Assembly: GCF_020536995.1 (NCBI RefSeq)
Contig: NC_068357.1
Span: 56,442,140-56,506,139, forward strand
DNA from: Dreissena polymorpha
Taxonomy: Eukaryota; Mollusca; Bivalvia; Myida; Dreissenidae
Direction: 5' to 3'
Length of the DNA stretch: 64,000 bases
Under the pieces are notes generated by a model. That model had not been told where the DNA came from, searched no databases, and worked only from the letters and a program-made list of their open reading frames with translations. Position numbers and translations under genes: made by a program. The stretch's first letter is position 1. Every line of letters begins with the position of its first letter. Shown piece by piece: positions 45,708 to 57,341 of this stretch.

Positions 45708-45926
45708 GCACTTGAGAAGTCCATAAAGGCTCAAGTTGACCAGCTAGTGAACATCATGGACAGTAGGTCGGCAGCATTAGAAGAAGAAATCAAATCAGAG
45801 AAAGCAACAGTGTCCACTCTGATTGACCGGACGACCGTTCTCTAGGAACATGCTGGAAATGGTCAAAGATAGCAAGAAGCAAATGAGTAGTCTTTCCCCT
45901 TATTTAAATACATCTACATGTACAAA
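45708..45926 (+). pseudogene. Coiled-coil exon, copy B
   Basis: Same exon as 37942-38160 with the same acceptor; reads ALEKSIKAQVDQLVNIMDSR, then loses frame at 'gaccgttctct', where copy A has two more T/C bases. The hAT-like element starts directly after it at 45927. Confidence 0.4.
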
Positions 45927-46618
45927 CAGGGGTGTCAATTGTCCCAAATTTGAAATCCGGAAAATTAAGCCGTATGTCCCGTATGATAAAGGGACAAGAG
46001 GGCCCAACCCCCCGAGCCCTAGCTTATTGTTCTTTTTTTTAATAGTCTTTCTAGGTGCAATTTCTGGTGAGTACAATGCGAAATATTATAAACCAAACCA
46101 TCCGTAACACCGCAGGTGTATTTGTCATTCTAAACAAATGATATTAAAAACTTCGAAATTAAATTAAAATCGACAAACCAGTGTATCCGAAAACGACTGT
46201 CCGAAAACATGTCGCGATACATCATTTGCAAATGAAATAAAATATGCATATCGTTTGACTGCAGAAAATGAAAACCAGTAACCAGTTACCTAGCAAATAC
46301 GCAGTCAATATATAATTTGATTAACATATTGTTTTAAAATATGATATTGCAGTGCTTTACTTAGCCAGTTACTGCTCATGTCAGTGCCAGCCGCTTACCA
46401 ATCAGAAATCAATAAATAAAATCGGTACCAAGCGCAAATGTCCGGAATGCCGACGATGCTATAACAATATTCGTTCTGAAATGATCGCGCACTAAAAGAA
46501 TTACGTCCCTACCCCCACCCACCTTAAACAAACTCATCGGATTTACATTCACCTCAAAATCAACCCTGGACGGCTCAAATCCGGATTTCCGGAATAATCC
46601 GGAAAATTGACACCCCTG
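45927..46618. mobile_element. 692-bp hAT-like MITE with 5-bp target duplication
   Basis: Ends CAGGGGTGTCAATTGTCC and, inverted, CAGGGGTGTCAATTTTCC. ACAAA flanks both sides (45922-45926; 46619-46623). Copy A has 'tgtacacaggaattc' with no insert, so this is a real insertion with a known empty site. CAGGGG ends fit hAT, and a 5-bp duplication would fit a subgroup such as hAT5 better than standard 8-bp hAT. Internal 'aatccggaaaat' / 'ccggatttccggaataatcc' words are subterminal repeats. No transposase. Confidence 0.85.
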
Positions 46619-47670
46619 ACAAAGGAATTCAATATTCAGTATGTCTGTATTAACAAATCTCGACATAGTGTCAAAAATGAAAGATATTGGAGTGAAAAAA
46701 TGTAGTCAGCGGTGGGGTTTTTTGTTTAAATTTTTTATATTATTTTTTAGATAAACATTTTATTAATCTCCCAACAAGCTCTACAAGCAACACTTTATAA
46801 AAATTTAATATTTAAAACACTTTATTTGTCATTTTTGAAGACTTTTATTAGCAAAAAACAACAAAAAATTTGGTCAAAAGGCCACAAATTTTCTCAATCC
46901 GAGGGGAAGTGGCCCTATTCCCAAAATGGTGGAAAAAAACACTGGTCAGTGGTTGCTGGCACATGCAAAAACAATTAATGTTTTAAGTGTCTGAAAATAA
47001 GTCTTATGATGCTGTATGCAGAAGAGTTTATGAAAAGTATTACAAAGAGATAGAGCAGTTTCTGTCTGCAGAAGTGCAATATCCAAAGCCATTGAAGGCA
47101 CACAAAATCAGAAATAGAGACAAGTCAGAAAAAAATGAATTCACAAAAACAAACTGAAAGTTTTACGGATGTTTCCACATATTAAGCAGAGGATCTTAAT
47201 GCATCCATAACTGAAAACTCCAGTTCTAAAAATGAACTTCTAGACTTAAATAAAACTCAAAGATTGAAGCTAAAGTTGGTTACATTAAAAAACTGAAACA
47301 ACATTAAAGAGAATCAAAAGCCGGTAAAAACGTTTTATTACAGGCAAATAATTGTCTGAATTTGTCTCAAAAAGGGGGAGAAATCAATCAGCTTCCCTCA
47401 AGAGTTGCTTATGCAGAATCTTCATTTAAAAAGAAGGCTGATTAGATAAAACTAATGATATCCGGGAAAGTGAACATTGGAAGCAGGGTTCCTGTTGTTG
47501 ATCGCCAATGGCAACAAAATAAAAATTATGGCAACAAATTTCTGCAAATAGGGATTTTTTGATAATCCACATTTTTCTGCTGAATATTTCCTTAAAATGG
47601 CATCAGACTCTCTGTTTACCAGTTGATTTACGGCATTTGTAATGCAATCTATTTCCGTGATGTAAGCAAT

Positions 47671-48572
47671 ACCGCTGTAATCAATAGAGCATGCTATCTG
47701 CAAAGTGGCATGTAATGGTGATACTTGCTCTGTAATCAATAGAGCATGCTAACTGCAAAGTGGCATGTAATGGTGATACTTGCGCTATAATCAATAGAGC
47801 ATGCTAACTGCAAAGTGGCATGTAATGGTAATACTTGCGCTGTAATCAATAGAGCATGCTAACTGCAAAGTGGCATGTAATGGTGATACTTGCGCTGTAA
47901 TCAATAGAGCATGCTTACTGCAAAGTGGCATGTAATGGTGATACTTGCACTGTAATTAATAGAGCATCCTAACTGCAAAGTGGCATGTAATGGTAATACT
48001 TGCGCTGTAATCAATAGAGCATACTAACTGCAAAGTGGCATGTAATAGTGATACTTGCGCTGTAATCAATAGAGCATTCTAACTGCAAAGTGGCATGTAA
48101 TGGTGATACTTAAGCTGTAATCAATAGAGCATGCTAACTGCAAAGTGGCATGTAATGGTGATACTTGAGCTGTAATCAATAGAGCATGCTGACTGCAAAG
48201 TGGCATGTAATGGTGATACTTGCGCTGTAATCAATAGAGCATGCTAACTGCAAAGTGGCATGTAATGGTGATACTTGCGCTGTAATCAATATAGCATGCT
48301 TACTGCAAAGTGGCATGTAATGGTGATACTTGCGCTGTAATCAATAGAGCATGCTCACTGCAAAGTTGCATGTAATGGTGATAGTACTTGCGCTGTAATC
48401 AATAGAGCATTCTAACTGCAAAGTGGCATGTAATTAATTAATGGTGATACATGGTGATACTTGCGCTGTAATCAATAGAGCATGCTAACTGCAAAGTGGC
48501 ATGTTATGGTGATACTTGCGCTGTAATCAACAGAGCATGCTAACTGCAAAGTAGTAATGGTGATACTTGCGA
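47671..48572. repeat. 55-bp minisatellite, 16 units
   Basis: Unit: 'tgcgctgtaatcaatagagc', 'atgctaactgcaaagtggca', 'tgtaatggtgatact'. Sixteen units with few changes; one has an 'attaattaatg' expansion near 48434. It starts just past the end of copy B. The consensus contains gcatgc-like palindromes. Confidence 0.95.
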
Positions 48573-48887
48573 TGATTTGAGGTGTTGTTACAAGTTATCT
48601 TAATTGGTGGTTAGTTTTATTCCTTCAGAAATAAGGCAAAATTGAACTATTACAGCGACTTTGCGCTTAAATGTGAAGTGTTTGTCACAGTGTACGAAGC
48701 TGATTCAAGACTGTAAAGTTGACAACTATGACAATCAAAAAGATAAGTATTGATTGTTTTCAGCAAAATCTGTGTAATAATAGGAAATAATTAAATATTT
48801 TACATGTATTGGTTCTATATAAACGTGACATGATATCCCCTGTTTCACTTGTCAAAATGGCAAGTTCAGAGTGTATAACACCTTTTA
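48573..48887. other. Spacer, nothing recognised
   Basis: AT-rich; no coding or repeat structure supported between the minisatellite and a pearl-like element. Confidence 0.4.
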
Positions 48888-49925
48888 ACAAGAAACCGTC
48901 TGAGACGAGGGTTGCTCCCCAAAGGTTTTTTTTGTCACAATATTGCACTATATTCAGATAAAAGGAAACGTCTTGAGGGGCATATATTTGGACAAAATAA
49001 TATGATGGATGGTTTAGAAACTTAAAAATGTCAAAGGGCCATAACTCTCTAAATAAATCATCTAACCAGAACCCACAAAATACATGCGCATCTCTTCAAG
49101 GTAGTTAAGCTTCCCATAAAGCTTCATTGAATTCCAGTCAGTAGTAGGGGAGAAATAGCCCAGACAAGAATTGCACTATATGTACAGATTATAGAAAATT
49201 TCAAAGGGCCATAACTCTGTGAAAAATCATCCGACCATAACCGGCTGATAATATGCACATCTCCTGTTGGTAGTGAAGCTTCCCATAAAGTTTCATTGCA
49301 TTCCCATAATAAGTTGCTAAGAAATAGCTCGGACAAGAATTGCAAAATATGTACAATGGAAAATTTCAAAGGGCCATAACTCTGTGAAAAATCATCCGAC
49401 TAGAACCGGCTGATTATATGCACATCTCCTCTTGGTAGTGAAGCTTTCCATAAAGTTTCATTGAATTCCAGACATTAGTTGCTGAGAAATAGCCCGGACA
49501 AGAATTGCACTATATATGTACAGGTAATGGAAAATTTCAAAGGGCCATAACTCTGTGAAAAATCATCCGACCAGAACTGGCTGATAATATGCACATCTCC
49601 TCTTGGTAGTAAAGCTTCCCATAAAGTTTCATTGAATTCCGGCGGTCATTAAGTTGCTGAGAAATAGCCCGGACAAGAATTGCACTATATGTACAGATAA
49701 TGGAAAATTTCAAAGGGCCATAACTCTGAAAAATCATCCGACCAGAACCAGCTGATAAAATGCTCATCTCCTCTTGGTAGTGAAGCTTCCCATAAAGTTT
49801 CATTGAATTCCGGTCATTAATTGCTGAGAAATAGCCCGGACAAAAATTGTGCATTGACGGACGGACACACACACGGACAGACGAAGTGCAACTATATGCT
49901 CCCCCCAAACAAATTTTGCATAAAA
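48888..49925 (+). mobile_element. Pearl-like element, second copy of the ATGCTCCCC family
   Basis: Starts ACAAGAAACCGTCTG, has 'ttgctccccaaagg' near the 5' end, five ~165-bp cores with 'aagggccataactctgtgaa' and 'cttcccataaagtttcattg', a CGGACGGACACACACACGG microsatellite, and ends 'atatgctcccccc...ttgcataaaaa'. The right arm of its hairpin is decayed compared with 17859-18720. A 34-bp duplication starts at its end. Confidence 0.75.
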
Positions 49926-49985
49926 AGTGAATGCTAGATTCTGATAATGTTTGCATAAAAAGTGAATGCTAGATTCTGATAATGT
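49918..49985. repeat. 34-bp tandem duplication across the pearl-like 3' end
   Basis: 'tgcataaaaagtgaatgcta' plus 'gattctgataatgt(t)' occurs twice in a row (49918-49951 and 49952-49985). The unit includes the last bases of the element and about 25 bases of flank. Confidence 0.85.
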
Positions 49986-50350
49986 TGAGACTCCTTCAAA
50001 AATGCAAACCGCTATACATTCACCAGCTAATCAGAATTTCTTTTCCATCAGTATGATTTCCAACACAAAATCTATGCTGTGTGACCTCTGTATATCCTCA
50101 AAACTAATCAATTCGTTCACTACAGGATGTACTGTTTTAAAACAGAAGAAAAGTGTTAAACACATGAAAATCAATTTGATATTTCATGTACACAAATGCT
50201 TATTTTATTTTGTGAGCTTAGCGCAAAACAGTTGTAACTCACATTTTTACCAAAAAAAATATTTTTTCATTTTTCAAGTTTTTTTAAAATATACAATCCT
50301 ATGTAGATATTAAGATTATACTCTGAAAAAGTACCTATGAAAACATGTAT

Positions 50351-51560
50351 CAGACAATACAAAACTTTGCCGGATCGACCGACGGACATATCTGACAGAT
50401 TATGACTAGGTCCGATCGATTTTGCAATTCCATCGGACCAAAATGTCCGACTCCAAAAATATAATAAATATCTTTAATAATCATCATCTGATGCTCAATG
50501 GGATTCCAATATTTGCCATTTAGAGCTTAATATGTTAATACCAATGTCGTTTTTTATGTTTTCGATCAATTTGTGTCCTCCAATAAGAATAGCTCGCACA
50601 TGTTCTGTTATACGCGTTATTTTCCGAAATAACTCGGATCACGCGATACTATATTTGTAAAATATTCTGAATGTAGAGACGGAATTTGCCGTGTGTTTTC
50701 CGATGTATATGAAATACAAACTGTTGCAACTCGGTATATTCCGTGACAGCGTCTGGAAATTTTCAAACGGATATTTATAAAGTACTAGTTCCACGCTCAT
50801 ATGTGCATGTCAATTCGCAAAATGCGAGAGCCGGGACCATGAAGCAAGGTGCTCGCATATGTTAGAGGTCAATTGTCTTCAATGTAAACAGCATTGCGAA
50901 GCCAAAACAACGTTGACGTATAATTGTTTTCAGGTGATTTCGTTTTCAAAATATTGTTGTCTTCTTTCCAAAAGACTATTTCACAACTAATTTTATTGTC
51001 TTTATATTTTGTATTGTGAGATTTGCCTGATATGCTGAGGTTTCTTACCAAAGTATAACCTGGTACTGATACTATTATATCGATATTGAGAATATTGGCA
51101 AAACAAATTTGTCGAGACTCAAGTGATTGATCATCTATTAATTAAAGGTACCTCAGATGAGCAGGAGACTGCTGAACCTGATAATGTCGTAGACTCTGAC
51201 GCAGAAACTCAACAAATCAATTATCAATACTGTAAAGATGACAAGAGTGATTACTGTTCAGATTTTCAGGAGGAAGGAGACAATGAGAAGAAGATAATCA
51301 ATTATTTGAATTCCAATCTCTTTTTCGATATCTGATCATATCTAGTAATCTATAGTAACATACTTGTTTTGTGATTTTCCTAGATAGTACATACTTGATA
51401 TATGTCATTATGATATAAATAAATACTAAGTATAACCGTCATTTCATTTTGTGTTTTCTCTTTTTTTGTTTGGTCTGACAAACACTCATCCGGTCTGACA
51501 GAATTTGTCAATCCGTCAGACCGAATGTCTGTCATCAATCTGGAAGTTTGGTATTGTCTG
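50351..51560. mobile_element. 1210-bp CAG-ended DNA element with 6-bp target duplication
   Basis: Ends CAGACAATACAAAACTT and, inverted, CAGACAATACCAAACTT. ATGTAT flanks both sides (50345-50350; 51561-51566). Subterminal 'ggtctgac' / 'ccgacggacat' words occur at both ends. A 70-residue acidic frame at 51123-51335 (NVVDSDAETQQINYQYC) is not recognised. Termini are hAT-like, but the duplication is 6 bp, as in the 8289-10012 element. Confidence 0.75.
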
Positions 51561-51853
51561 ATGTATTTGTCTTATGGTTGTATTTAATTTTGGATTTAAA
51601 TTTGTGTGCAAAACGAACTTGTATCTCAAGTTACAGCCATTGAGCACAAAAAATTACAAAGTGTACAATGTTGGAAGGGAAGTAACTCATCTTCACATCT
51701 TTAGTTGATGACATTATAATTATCACACCACTGTTTGGTTTGCTTGCCATTCTGAAGGTTGTTTTGATTTTTTCAAGTCTCAAGAACATACATATATTAC
51801 TGGTAAGTATGAAAATACACTTTATACTTCTGTTTTAAAATAATTTCTACGTA

Positions 51854-52716
51854 CAGTAGACTCTGCCAATACCGGACTCTCGGAATACCGGAACTCTCCC
51901 GATTCCGGACGGTCGAGCCAGTCCCGTATTTTCTCCTATTTATTTGTTAAAAAATGTTGAATAAACCGAACTCTCTGAAAACCGGAAACCGGACGGGTAT
52001 CTCCGTAAATTGTGTCATTTTCAACGTAAAATACATTGAGTATACCGGACGGTCTAAATTCTCAAGATGCCCGAGGCGTGAAAATAACAATACCTAGTCG
52101 GCAAAGCGAGTGCGGTGTCACATTTTGCTCGCGCAATTATCGATAATCGGATTAAACAAACCATAAAGGTGTCAATTCGTTGCCGCGCTATGGGATTCCG
52201 ATTAAGTAATGTAAACAAACTGTGAATGTCTATAATTGACGTGCGGTAACACCAAAAAGTGATTGACTCGATCGTTTTATTAATTATTTATTATCGCCAA
52301 TGATAAACAATTTAATTAAGAAATTAATGCATGCCGTTGCGACAATCACTTTCTTGTGATCTTCTCGGGTATTTTAAAAGATCTAATAGCCATGTTTTTA
52401 ACGCTGAAATGGTTGTTTGTTTGTTTGTCAGATAAACTGTTAGAAATATGACTGTTAAATATCCATCCATCTGTATTTGCTTTTAATCGATTAAAAACAC
52501 ATTTGTTAAGAATGCAATTAACATCATCAGTACCTGCGTACAGTTATCACATGGTACATGTAAATGTATACGGTTTGTTTTATTTTTATGTGATTCTGTA
52601 CACAATGAATACCGTGTATATTTCGGCAATATGAAAACTCTTGGTAAACCGGAACTCTCTGAAAACCGGACGATTAGGCCGGTCCCGAGACCGTCCGGTT
52701 TACAGAGAGTCTACTG
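51854..52716. mobile_element. 863-bp pogo/Tigger-like MITE, TA-flanked
   Basis: Ends CAGTAGACTCTGCCAATACC and, inverted, CAGTAGACTCTCTGTAAACC, with TA on both sides (51852-51853; 52717-52718). Subterminal repeats 'ccggactctc', 'ccggaactctc' and 'ccggacggtc' occur several times at both ends. These termini are typical of Tigger/pogo elements. No transposase; non-autonomous. Confidence 0.85.
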
Positions 52717-52718
52717 TA

Positions 52719-53227
52719 TTATAATTAATAACTTTCAAAATAATAAGCACAAACTGTAGATATAAATTAAGATATGTTCAACTCCAAATATAACCCCACC
52801 CACTAGCAACTACAAGTACTTTCTGCAAAACCAAAACCTGAATTATTATGATAATTGTGTAGATCAGCTGACATAGTATTACATCAACCTGATCAGAGCC
52901 TGATTACAGTTCAATCACTAACAATTTAAATGCATTATTATCTTAAAATATGCGTAAAATAAATCAAGGCTTGTGTTCTGAACAGAATCATGTTGAACAG
53001 TTATACAAGGAACTAATTGTAAACAATTACCGGCAAAATGTTGAGGAAGGGGGCTTTTAATGATGACTTTTGCATTTGTCTTGCTTTGCCCCCTGCAAGC
53101 ATTTTATTTCTGTTACAAAAAGCACAATTTACAAAATAAGTAAATACTTGTACTAAAGGAAAATCACTGTCATTCTGCTTTTAATGTGGAAACAAATATT
53201 TTGTAATAATTAAAATTAAAGATATAA
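52719..53227. other. No feature recognised
   Basis: AT-rich spacer between a Tigger-like MITE and a pearl-like element. Confidence 0.4.
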
Positions 53228-53957
53228 ACAAGATGTGTTTGTGAAACACAATGTCCCCCTATATGATGTTTGACCTTGAAGGATGACCTTGACCTTGTGA
53301 AGCATGACTTTGACCTTGAGCTTTCACCACTCAAAATGTGCAGCTCCATGAGATACACATGCATGCCAAATATCAAGTTGCTATCTTCAATATTGCAAAA
53401 GTATTCATAAAATAAGCGATTTGGGCCACATATATTTGACCTCTGACCTTGAAGGATGACCTTGACCTTTCACCACTCAAAATGTGCAGCTCCATGAGAT
53501 GCACATGCATGCCAAATATCAAGTTGCTATCTTCAATATTGCAAAAGTATTTATAAAATAAGCGATTTGGGCCACATATATTTGACCTCTGACCTTGAAG
53601 GATGACCTTGACCTTGACCTTTCACCACTCAAAATGTGCAGCTCCATGAGATACACATGCATGCCAAATATCAAGTTGCTATCTTCAATATTGCAAAAGT
53701 ATTCATAAAATGAGCGATTTTGGCCACATATAATTGACCTCTGACCTTGAAGGATGACCTTGACCTTGACCTTTCACCATTAAAAATGTGCAGCTTCATG
53801 AGATACACATGCATGCCAAATATGAAGTTGCTATCTTCAATATAGCAGAAGTTATTGCAAAATGTTAAAGTTGGCGCAAACAGACCAACATACCAACAGA
53901 CAGACAGGGCAAAAACAATATGTCCCCCACTACTATAGTGGGGGACATAAAAAAAAA
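53228..53957 (+). mobile_element. Pearl-like element (ATGTCCCCC family), four ~175-bp cores
   Basis: Starts ACAAGATGTGTTTGTG. The word 'atgtccccc' (53251-53259) is inverted at 53940-53948 in a perfect terminal hairpin with arms 'atgtcccccac' and 'gtgggggacat'. Cores hold 'gaccttgaaggatgacct', 'tcaaaatgtgcagctccatg' and 'atgccaaatatcaagttgct'. A CAGACAGACAGG microsatellite and an A run complete it. This copy has the best-preserved hairpin in the window. Confidence 0.8.
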
Positions 53958-54770
53958 CTAAAATCTGCAGTTTTGTGACTTTGACATTTGACATCCATAT
54001 ACTTTTTTTGAAGACTATTGAAAATTGTATGATCTTTCCCCAAAAAATTGTGTATAAATAAAATATATTAAATACTTACACTAATTTCAATATACATAAT
54101 CTGCTTAATTCTTTTCAAGGTACAAGAAAGCAAAGATGAAAATCCTGAGAGGTTCAAATCATCAAGATCACCAGAAGTTTGCTGGGAAAGGACGTCAGTG
54201 TGTGGCTAATTATGCGAGGCAATATTTTTTTTTGAAGAAATCCTTGTCCTGCAACTATTTCAAATGATCAAAAAGGTTTGTGTCATGCCAAAAGCTTCCG
54301 TTACGATTGTCGCATTGATATTCACAAAATCCACATGCTAATGTGTCAGCAATTTTAACCAAAAAAAAATTTCACCATTTTTTTATACCCAAAAATGTGC
54401 CATTCTTTTGTCCCTGTGAAAACACTTTGTACTTTTTACCCATGTCAAGAATTTGTCTGTCCGTTTTAGTTAAATGTTTCATTGCGAACAATTAAAATGG
54501 TATTTACTGATTTAAAAAAAGATAATATAATGTTTCCATTTGGTTTGTTCGAACTTTGAATCAAATGTATTTGCAGTAACAGTTGGTGTAGTATAACCTT
54601 AAGACTGTAAGTGTCATACAACCTGACTCTTCAATTTGGAGGTACAATTCATAGTCAAGATGGTGGCAAGAAAGCGGTTTCATTTTGAAGAAAGAATAAC
54701 AACAAATATATGTTAGTAAGTAAACCAAGTACAGCGTATTTTTTCATCCTGTCTTTGCAGTTGCTGTCAT
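53958..54770. other. No confident feature
   Basis: AT-rich; a short block near 54120-54210 resembles coding but has no recognised motif. The right edge meets the 5'-truncated LINE. Confidence 0.35.
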
Positions 54771-54813
54771 TATGTCCCTATTATATGATATGGAGATTAG
54801 TTCTAATCCTACA

Positions 54814-56262
54814 GTGTATTTTAGTATACATCCAAAAGTATTAAAAGAACTTGCAACTAGTATATCAAGCGTCTTAGCGCATCTCTTTCAACAATCAGTA
54901 AACATTGGTAATATTCCCGAGGATTGGAAATCAGCAAATATTTTTCCGTTAAACAAGAAAGATGACAGATCAAAACCTAGTAATTATAGACCTGTGTCGT
55001 TGACTTGCATATGTTGCAAACTTCTAGAGCACATCATCTGTTCCAACTTAATGCAACATTTTGATAACAACTCTATTCTGAACAAAAATCAACATGCTTT
55101 TCGTAAAAATCACAGTTATGAAACCCAACTTGTAACCGTCATTAATGACTGGGCAACATCTATAGATAAATCCAAACAAGTGGACATTTTTATACTAGAC
55201 TTTGAAAAAGCGTTCGACACCGTGCCTCAAGAATTATTAAAAACTAAATTACACAAATATGGAGTTCCCGTAAACATTCTACAGTGGATAGACTCATTTT
55301 TAGTAAACCGTAAGCAATGAGTGTAGTTAATGGCGCCAGATCAGAATCCTCAATCGTTAAATCCGGAGTACCGCAGGGAACTGTGTTAGGCCCTATCCTA
55401 TTTTTGGTGCATATTAATGACATCTCTTTGGACATAACTTCGAATATTAGACTTTTTGCAGATGATTGTGTTTGCTATAGGGAAATTAAAAATTATGAAG
55501 ACTGCTTAGATCTACAATCTGACATTAATAAACTTGGTAATTGGGCCACTTCTTGGGGTATGAGATTCCAACCCAGTAAATGCAACATGATGACTCTTTC
55601 ACGTAAAAAGAAAAAAATTAATTTTGACTACACATTGAAAAATACTCGTCTAGACTTCTTATCTTGTATTAAATATCTTGGGAGTGAATATCACATGTGA
55701 ACTGAATTGGAGCAAACATATAAATGAAGTCTGCAACAAATCGTACAGAACGTTAGGTCTTCTCAAAAGAAATTTATCCATGTGTCCTCAAGACGTAAAA
55801 CTTCAGGCATACAAAGGCCTAATCCGCCCAGTGTTAGAATATGCCAGCGCGGCCTGGGATCCGCATCAAATTTATTTACAAGAAAAACTTGAAAGCGTAT
55901 AAAAACGTTCAGCTAGATTCATCACTTCTAATTATCCGGACTATGAACCAGGATCCATGACTAAAATTTTAAAAGAATTAGAACTCGAACCTTTGAAAGA
56001 AAGAAGAAAACAAAATAGACTAATATTACTATGTAAAGGACTTAATTCACGTGCAAATTTACCATTGGATCAACTCCATCGACCTATTCATTTTACCAAA
56101 AACATGCATAATGAACATTTTAACAGAATTTCGACAAGGACAAACGTACTGAAGTTCAGTTTCATCCCAAACACAATATGTGACTGGAACTCTCTTCCTC
56201 CAGACTTGATTCGCAAATATCAAACAGCTACAAACTATCCTGTTTCTGTGTTTATAAACTAA
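54814..56262 (+). pseudogene. LINE reverse transcriptase (Jockey/CR1-like), 5'-truncated
   Basis: Begins inside the reverse transcriptase at HPKVLKELATSISSVLAHL, then GNIPEDWKSANIFPLNKKDD, SNYRPVSLTCICCKLLEHII, DFEKAFDTVPQELL, SGVPQGTVLGPILFLVHIND, the FADD catalytic box (LFADDCVCY), SKCNMMTLS, and the thumb and C-terminal parts (VLEYASAAWDPHQ, KRSARFITSNYP, LELEPLKERRKQNRL, NTICDWNSLPPDL). There is one frame change at about 55318 and another at about 55683, and one in-frame TAA near 55900 where Gln is expected. The endonuclease and ORF1 are absent. Clade placement is approximate. The 3' end after 56262 is not defined. Confidence 0.9.
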
Positions 56263-57339
56263 ATTAGAGGGGGGCTCGAAAACTAAGTATGTTTCACAGC
56301 TACTTGACGCACGCGCGGTGAGTAAACGTTTTTCAATGTTTCACCATAACACATCAAATTCAAGATCAAGATTTTAATTCTGAAAGGAAGTTCATTGTTG
56401 ACATGGTACATGTGATTACCCCACCCATTTCAATAAAAATCCCATAATACCTTGCGTATGTCTGTGCAGTAACTGTCTATGCAATAACAACAGCATATTG
56501 TTACTGCAAATACACATTTTATAACTGCAGAGATATTTGCTAAGTGTTTGGTGTTTTCAGACAATTTTAACCAACCTCATAGTTGTCATTATAATTGTAA
56601 TGTTATCATGTATAAAAATAAATAATTACATGTTAATCACATACACACAATATATTTGTGTAAGCGATAACAGCTTTTTTGTTACTGCAGATACAATAAG
56701 ATGTTACTGTACAGACATTTAAGTTATTTTATTAAGTTATTTATGTAATCAGTAATGATGCAGGTAAAGTTATTTTGTTGACATTTTGGGTAATTTTTGT
56801 TGATAATATTTCCTGTTTGTAATCATTAAATTGGTATTAAACAATGCAAAATATTAAAATGTCAACAATAAAAGTTACTGCAAATACTGGTATCTGTTAC
56901 AGCAAATACATTCAACGAAATAAATGTTCATCGTATTGAATAAACATTTACTTCAATATAAAGTTTTTTAAAACATTGCAATCAAAATTATTCTCGCTAC
57001 GTTTTGTTAAATTTCAATGTTTCTAGACTAAAATGTATGAAAGCAGCAACGTTTTTATTACGACGTTACTACAAAGATCTTCACTGTTACCCTAAAGACT
57101 TTTTAAGGAACATTTCGTATATATCTGGTACTCAATGATCAGTAACACATTTTAAAACTTTAATATTTAGGAGATATTATCATTGCAGTTATTTAATGGC
57201 TATGTTTATTATAAATATCAAATACAAATTAGTAAATATACATGCATCAGCTGTTAAAAAGTGTTACTGCAAATACATTAACTGTTATTACAGAGAAGTA
57301 TACAAGCTTTTTCTACAATTTAGCGATTTGAAAATTATA
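56263..57339. other. AT-rich spacer with a recurring 'ttactgcaaatac' word
   Basis: The 13-mer ttactgcaaatac occurs exactly near 56502, 56875 and 57265, with variants near 56684 and 56899. No gene recognised; the left part may be LINE 3' sequence. Confidence 0.4.
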
Positions 57340-57341
57340 TA

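Larger units (their letters stand above)
39172..47506 (+). repeat. Large tandem duplication, copy B
   Basis: Second copy of the 32336-39050 block. It is longer because of a pearl-like element (43009-45250) and a 692-bp hAT-like element (45927-46618), and lacks two stretches present in A. The junction between copies (39050-39172) has 'cgactcgt', 'cactcgaccc' words and no clear element end. Confidence 0.8.

Noticed and set aside
47671-48572. CRISPR-like array
   Set aside because: Units are directly adjacent and homogeneous with no unique spacers, and the genome is animal.
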